64,000 nt of DNA. It comes from Pomacea canaliculata. Its lineage: Eukaryota; Mollusca; Gastropoda; Architaenioglossa; Ampullariidae. The translations under genes and the position numbers were made by a program. Location: positions 24,310,927 to 24,374,926 of the forward strand of contig NC_037594.1 of the NCBI RefSeq assembly GCF_003073045.1. The letters run 5' to 3'. The notes below the pieces were generated by a model, which ran no database searches, had not been told where the DNA came from, and saw only the letters and a list, made by a program, of their open reading frames with translations. Below are positions 57,557-64,000 of the stretch, in pieces. Every line of letters begins with the position of its first letter. Within the stretch, counting starts at the first letter, position 1.

Positions 57557-60500
57557 ATGGCAGTTGCTACAGCTTCGCGAACAGATCCGCTGGGTCATAC
57601 AACCCTGGCAGGCACGCAAAGAACGACCGACACAGGTCCCACCAAAATACCTATCGTTGCACATATAATCACTGATGATGATCTTGAGATACTGCAGGTG
57701 AGAGCTATTTAAATTAAGTGTATGCACGGAGAAAACTGTGAATCTATTATTCTCAGAACACTTTGTTTATGTACTTCATTTCTGGACGGTGAGAGAACCA
57801 AAGTATTAATGTGTGTGTACATGTACCATTTATTTAATATGTGATTGATGACTAGTTTAAGACTGCTTGATGATCACTACATTACTTTTTGCTCGAGACT
57901 TTCCAAGAGATTTTTTTTCATTCACTTTTGTAACAATATTATACTTTCACAGGGCAGCAAGCTTCAACCGCTCAATTTAAAAAGAGTTATCAAGCTTCTC
58001 ACAGATCCACACTCTGTAAGTATTTTATTTTATAATAAGTTAAAAGCTACATGTACTGTAAATACTATCAATCAGTTAAATTAACGCTAACTAGTTTTTT
58101 TGTATAGTATACCAGATTAAAGCCATGTCTAGAAGTTATCATGTACCACTTTACAAAATAAAATCAAGTACAACTGTTTTTCTAATGCACTAATTAAAAT
58201 AAAATTTACATTTTTGTGGAATAAAAGATATTTCTATAGACATTTATTTGCAGATGATGCTATATGATAGACATGTGAATGCACTACAGAGAATTTGCCG
58301 TCACTACCAGAAAGGAATTGTATCCTTTACAGTTTAAAATTTCATTTCACCTACATCTCTTAACGATATAACTTAACTGGTAGGTTAATATAATACAGGT
58401 TAAAAAGAGTCCTATAATCCTTTGAATGTTGGGATGTGAAGTATTATGAAGTTGCACCTAGAGCTAGCTTTGTGCCTCTTTCCATCCCCAACCCTTAGAG
58501 GAGTTAGAAAGCATTTCAACAGATGGGAGTAGTACACAATAAGATTGGGTATTGAGCTGACTAGGACACTGAACACTGCCACTCTAATGACACCACTATG
58601 CTTCACAAACAATACAATACATAATATAATACAGTATAACACAACTTTATCCCAAAAGGAGCTCTTCATCTCATGCAGCAGTAAGCTAATTACATCTGCA
58701 CAGACCAAAACCAGCTAGACAATGCATGTGTATGCATGCACCCAAGATGAGTGAATGTGTGTGCGTATGTGTCCTAGAGTAAGTGAGAGAAAGAAGAAAC
58801 AAGGGTAAAGTGGTTGAACATTTGCATGCTTCAGCTCGTATTGCAGGTAACTTATAGTTATTGAGTTGTTTATTGCAAAATGAGCATGGCTGACTTATGG
58901 ATTAAAATATAGATTTAAAATATCATTGTTATCATACTTTACAACACTTTTAATTAAAAAAGTTAAATTTAAATGCAAACGAATTCTTTATTGTTGACTT
59001 AACTTTGTCTCAGCCAATGAAGGAACTCGTACAGGTGTTTAAAATACTTAATGTGTGTGCTGATCGGATGGACAGCCAGATACTTTATGAGCAGCCAGTA
59101 GTGGATATCCTTAAGCTCTGTGCTTTGCCCTATCTGAAGGAAAAGTCCTCTGATGAGCTGACGTATGAACAAATTGTCATTGAGTCAGTTTCACAGCTTG
59201 GTGAGTATCTGTAATAGCAAAATGAAACATTGAATACAAAAACTTAAAAATAGTTTGTAATTTTCAGGTGTTTGGCATTTTTTCATTTGAGAAGATCTCT
59301 CTTTTGTGTGTTGTTGAACTTGTCATGCTTGATAACTTTGGATATTTTTCCAAATCTTAGGCTACCTAATGAGAATTCCAAGTGACATCATTCGCAAACA
59401 GATCTGTAGAACACTCCAGGCTTTCTACAATGAATCTAGCATTGTGCAAGATGTACAAGTAAGATTTTAGGGCTTATATCAGTCATGTTTTCCAAGATAA
59501 CTTACAGCAATTTATAGTAATTGTATGTTTGATGTAGTAATGATCAGTAGTATGATTTGGTTTTTTTTTAACATGAACTAAAAACAACATATTCTTCTGT
59601 GCTCTCCCTGCTTCAATTCAAAGGGAATTCTAAAATTCTAAAACCCAGTAACTGTACAGACTAACTGATAGCAGACAAATTTAACAAAAAATTGCCTCAC
59701 AATTTGTAAAAAGGTAGTCATTCTTAAAAACATATTCAAGTTGTGTAGAAACAGACACTCAGATATTCTTTGATTCCAGAGCACAAGCCTTCCAGTTTAT
59801 CATACAACAGAAGAATGGTTGAAATGAGTGACATATCAGAGACACTCGTGAAGGTGAGGCATAAAAGAAAGCTTTTTTTTAAACCTGCAACATGAAGGTA
59901 TTTTCAGAGAGTTTAACTCAGTGTTGTATAAAGTTTATGTAAGTAAAGATAAATAAAGCAACAGTTGTACATAACAGGCATGAGCCAATACACAAGAAAA
60001 TTATATTCTTTTTTATGTGACAGCCGTTACTTTTTTAACATGCGTTGTATTCCTTTTGCTCCTCTAGTCACTGGCACTGCTAGAAAACAACCTGGACATT
60101 AAGCTCCAAGTACTGAGTGTCCTGCAAGACTTATCAAGAAACTCAGGTTTTCTCCAAGCACTTTTTAAAAATGTTTTATTATGCATACTTCCTGAGAGCA
60201 CTCTTTCCCAGGAACACATTTGAGTACTCTAAAAACACAATATCAGTGTTTGAGAGCACAAGTTTGCTTGACAGAGTAGAGCAGAATCCCTTTCAGAAAA
60301 TTAAATTAATATTCCACATCATATGACATAAATATTATACAGCAAAAATTATTTATGATGTAATTATTGTGGCACAAATTATTACACAACACAAATCATT
60401 GCATGACATAATTCTTATGAAACTTAAATTATTGTGTGACACAAATTATTATAAATTGCTATTTACCCTTTGTCTTTTGAACCAACCTTTACAGGAAGAA

Positions 60501-63500
60501 TTGTGAACAGATGCTAAGAGCAGAAGCAGCTAAGAGGTTATGCTTACGGTTGATGGACCCAGATCCTAGTGGTCAGCTGTTATTTCGGTCTATTGACATT
60601 ATTTGGAACTTGCTGGAGTATGGTGACAAACATATTGTAGCATCTCAACTTAACAATATCACATGTATCAGGTAAACTTGTTTAAAAAATTTAATAATAG
60701 CATCATAAAAAGGAATAATCCTTCTGTAAATTAATAGGCATCCTTAAGAAAGTTTAAAGTGAAAAGGGAAGCCTTGAAGAACAAAAATAAAATTTTCTGA
60801 TCCAATATATTCTGATGTTCTTACCATACCAAAGTATTTATAGGTCTAATAATAGTAAACCTTAATTATTACCAAACCATTACTTAAAAAAATGGCTCCT
60901 CACTAAACTATAATGACATCTTATGCATGGATTAATGTGGTTAAGTATTTTAAGATGACAGATGTATCTTGCCACATAAATATGTTTGCTGGAAAAAAAA
61001 TTGACATCGTGTACTTTTGTTTTTATTTTTCAGTCAGCTTCGAGATGCATTCATTTTTCAGATGACACAGGGCTACAGTCACTATGACAGACAATTGCGT
61101 AATGACCTGTTGGTCATTTCTTCACTTGTTGCTGAAAGCTGCCCTGATGCCCCATTTGTGGAGACTGGCTTTTGTAAAGCAGCTTACTCTTTTTGCTACT
61201 TTTCAGGAGGGTATGTTGATTGGAGTCTTATCTAGGAACACACATAACAAGGTAATCAAGACCATTCCATGCAGGCTATGAAATGTCTTTGGCACAGCTT
61301 AAAAATTGAGCATGCACTTATACAAATATGACAATAGTTTTGACTTGCAGTATGGTCTCACGTTTTTTTTTTCTTTCCTTCTAATCTGTTTAGTGGGGAA
61401 TTATTTGAAACATGTTGTGTTTCTGCAGTAAAGAGTCACAACCCACTTGTGAAGCAGCTTAAAGCTACAAACAAACCATGAAGATTTTGAACTGAGGAAG
61501 CTTCTTATGAATGTCCTTGTCCTGCTGAGTAGAGATCCGAACTGTCATAGCTGTGAGTTAGTTTAAATTTATCACTTTCCTCTTTTGGCTTTACCACTTA
61601 TCTGTCACCATTCAAAGAGTTTTTGTTTTCAAACAAAATGTATATTTTCTTATTGAGATGTGTCTCAATATGAAATTCTCAACAAAACTCAAAAACATGC
61701 ATTGACCCTCCTAGTTCAGGAAATTTCATATTGAAAATATCCATGAATGACTATGACATGTGATGTATACCAATGTATTAATTGCTGCTGGCTCTATGGT
61801 CTGGTGATTCATTTGCTTGACTGTAAAGCAGAAGTTTGCTAACTGAGGTCTGCTCAGCCTGTGGCTGGAATACTATCCCGTCTAACCCAACAGAAGTGGA
61901 TACCTGTTATATACAGGGAAAATAGAGGTGACAGAAGAAGTTTGATCTCTGTCACCTATATGCATTGCCCTAGACATGTTGAACACTGCACCTACAGCTG
62001 CTATGCTGCAGATCTTTATATATTTAGCATGATGAGGAATGTTAGTAGAGCAGGAGAAAGAGAAAGGAGAAATTAGTTGTTAGAAAAAGGAAGACATAAC
62101 TGAAAGTCATTGCTCATATTTTCTGGTGACAGAAATCTGACTCTGCAATGTTTGCATGCTTTTCAGATCAGAAATTTCAGCTCACTAGTGGAGCAGTCTA
62201 AGAAACAGTATACTTTTGTGTCTGCTTAGAATTTATGTTTTCATTTTCTCCAGATTCTCTCAGAAGGTCACCTTTTGTTGGCACTGTTCTCTTTTGTGCG
62301 GGCCAACGAGAAGCAGAGTAGACCACGTGAATGGTCTGTGGCGCAGTTTGAAGAGATGCAGCTGCATGCCATGTCAGTCCTGTCTTCTCTGTGTCCCCTC
62401 ATGCTGGAAGACTACATGACATGCCAGGGTAGCACTCGCCTTCTTTTGCTGCTCGAGTGGTGTGTCGGACCTGGTAAATAAGTAAATAAAGTTGCGTGTG
62501 TGTGTGTGTGTGCGAGTGCATGCATGCATGTACATGTGAGGGAGAGAGAAAGCATATGTGTGTGTGTGTCAGAAATTACAAATCTTTGTTTATGAGGGTA
62601 ACAGAATAAACAAAGGTTATGCTTTTTTTTACAATGAGAGAGAAAGCATGTGTGTGTGTGTGCACAATTGCAAGCATAAACAAGTGCATGTATTTGTATG
62701 TACATGCTAATTCATGTCCATCATTTCAGATTCTCTGGTAGCAATTTTTGACAGATTTTGTAGCAAGTAATTTTGTTCTTAGTACTAAATCATTTGTCAG
62801 AATTTTTTTACATCTTTGACTGTACACAAATGTTCTCATAGCATGACATGATTTCGGAGAAAAAGTGTAACCATTTAGTGAATGTTTGTTACAGACACAT
62901 TTGGTGGACACGGCAACAGTTTTCATGGTACATCAGGCCGAGGTAATAAGAAGGCACAAATGAGGCATTGCTTGCGGTTGATGCGCAGTGTGGTATCCAC
63001 AGAAGATGAGGTCATTCTGCAGGATTTGTCTGACCAAGGAGCAATCAACCAGCTTCTTGGTTAGTTTTCCCTCTTTCATTTTCTGTTACCTTCTTTTTTA
63101 TGGCTTTTCTTTTTGTCATGTCTCACTGGCCTCCTTATGTGTGTCTTGGGTCTGTGATTGCTGAATGAGTGTTGTTTTACACAGTCTGTGACACAAATTT
63201 ATCTTGAGATCAAATGTAGTCCAACTGTATCTGCAGGTGTCCTCAGCACAGCTTTCACAAAGAGTGCAGACCAGTATGATGCTGTGGAGATAGAGAATGC
63301 AATCTGATATCCTCTTCATTTTGTCATGTCTCTGTGACAGAGATATGCACAAGAAGGTAATGAACACCTTCTTAAAATGTAAAATATTTATAAAGGATTA
63401 GACGAAGGCATCATCACTATCAGTAACCAAGATGCACTATCACAGCTATATGTACATAAAGTGCTTTGCAAAAAGAGTCAAAGTAGTTAAAAATAAATAT

Positions 63501-64000
63501 GTATATGCACATTCTGTCACTTCAAAAGAAAGATTTAATGTTTTACTGAAAGCTTTGATGGATTTTGGTTGATTTATGAATGTGTACTTGTGAGCATTAT
63601 TTTATCAAAAGCTTTGGTTTTTACCAGGAACTATTTGGCACTCTTGGTGTGGATACATTGGTGCGCCATCTAAAGACAGATGTCAAATTGTTGAACTCTG
63701 GGCTTGGCCACCATAAGCTTCTCCTGGCTGCCATTGACTGTGTCTGGTAATTAGCTGACATAGAAGTATTTTAAGAATGAAACTAAATCTGATAAGATTG
63801 TATTATCAAATATCTAGATACCAATGCAAGACAGTGATACACTTGATCACATACATTTTTTAAAAAAAATACTGAAAAAGTTGTGCCACTTAGCAAAAAA
63901 TATATTTTTCCATACTGCTTGTGGCTGTAAATAACAAGATGGCTCTGATACAGGTGCTCCGTAGTGGGCTGCTACATAACAGAAGACTATCTTCTAGAAA
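57557..64000 (+). CDS. CFAP69: Cilia- and flagella-associated protein 69, 5' part; several frameshifts
   Basis: An armadillo-like repeat protein of motile cilia, needed in mammals for sperm flagella and olfactory cilia. Exons: 57557-57697, 57953-58015, 58254-58319, 59014-59200, 59361-59458, 59782-59853, 60068-60146, 60495-60671, 61034-61210, 61429-61552, 62254-62476, 62895-63059, 63237-63356, 63628-63746, and 63954 onward past the window end. Recognisable blocks: LQPLNLKRVIKLL, KELVQVFKILNVCADRM, DPDPSGQLLFRSIDIIWNLL, SHYDRQLRNDLLVISSL, LQLHAM-like EEMQLHAMSVLSSLCPLM, EDYMTCQGSTR, HGNSFHGTSGRGNKKAQMRH. The protein frame is kept only if single bases are corrected: one missing at the 60146/60495 junction, one extra near 61172, near 61485 and near 61545, and one extra near 63300. 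Splice sites are intact and I see no in-frame nonsense codon apart from those created by the shifts. Either assembly indels or recent gene decay. Confidence 0.88.
61798..62060 (+). mobile_element. Possible tRNA-derived SINE in a CFAP69 intron
   Basis: GGCTCTATGGTCTGGTGATT followed by CATTTGCTTGACTGTAAAGC looks like a decayed tRNA-type head (box A-like GGTCTGGTGATT). A unique body without coding potential follows. No target duplication was found and the right boundary is a guess. Confidence 0.3.
62495..62512. repeat. (TG)n microsatellite
   Basis: A short TG run in a CFAP69 intron just after the exon ending 62476; further TG runs follow near 62558-62570 and 62648-62662. Confidence 0.85.

Overview
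This is a stretch of animal nuclear genome. The genes are split by AT-rich GT-AG introns, the recognisable proteins are ordinary metazoan ones (two mitochondrial enzymes, one cilium/flagellum protein, one DUF829 hydrolase), and the gaps are full of DNA transposons, SINEs and LINE remnants. The repeat style (tRNA-derived SINEs with a GGCGTTAAACACC-like tail, pogo/Tigger elements) and gene set suggest a lophotrochozoan, most likely a mollusc. That is inference; no species marker is present.

Layout. 1-6.7 kb: no gene seen. 6.7-21.2 kb: a tandem family of small secreted helical proteins. There are two apparently intact genes (6956-9160, 193 aa; 14667-16464, 204 aa) and one broken copy (20476-21078). 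Both intact genes have a 10-nt first coding exon (M-x-F-G), a signal peptide, a C-x-C motif, four coding exons with intron phases 1-0-0, and a TATA box preceded by a kappa-B or kappa-B-like palindrome about 70-77 bp upstream. Fold, exon layout and promoter together suggest secreted four-helix cytokines of LIF/IL-6 type. This is the most interesting part of the window and remains a hypothesis. 23.6-24.6 kb: a Tigger-like transposon. 25.3-33.9 kb: complete 19-exon methylmalonyl-CoA mutase (MMUT), + strand, 749 aa with every splice phase consistent. 34.7-48.2 kb: mitochondrial DNA polymerase gamma catalytic subunit (POLG), - strand, 22 coding exons, tail-to-tail with MMUT; its introns carry a SINE, a Tigger element and a LINE remnant. 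50.6-53.6 kb: a three-exon DUF829/TMEM53-like alpha/beta hydrolase, - strand. 57.6-64 kb: the first fifteen coding exons of CFAP69, + strand, running off the window.

Sequence quality. MMUT reads cleanly. The first POLG exon must be read in three frames, and CFAP69 needs about five single-base corrections. Either the assembly has local indel errors or, for CFAP69, the gene is freshly broken.

Functionally, MMUT and POLG are unrelated mitochondrial matrix enzymes that happen to be neighbours. The secreted helical family is a separate accessory locus with immune-gene-like promoter architecture. All homology calls were made by eye from the translated sequence; no database search was run.
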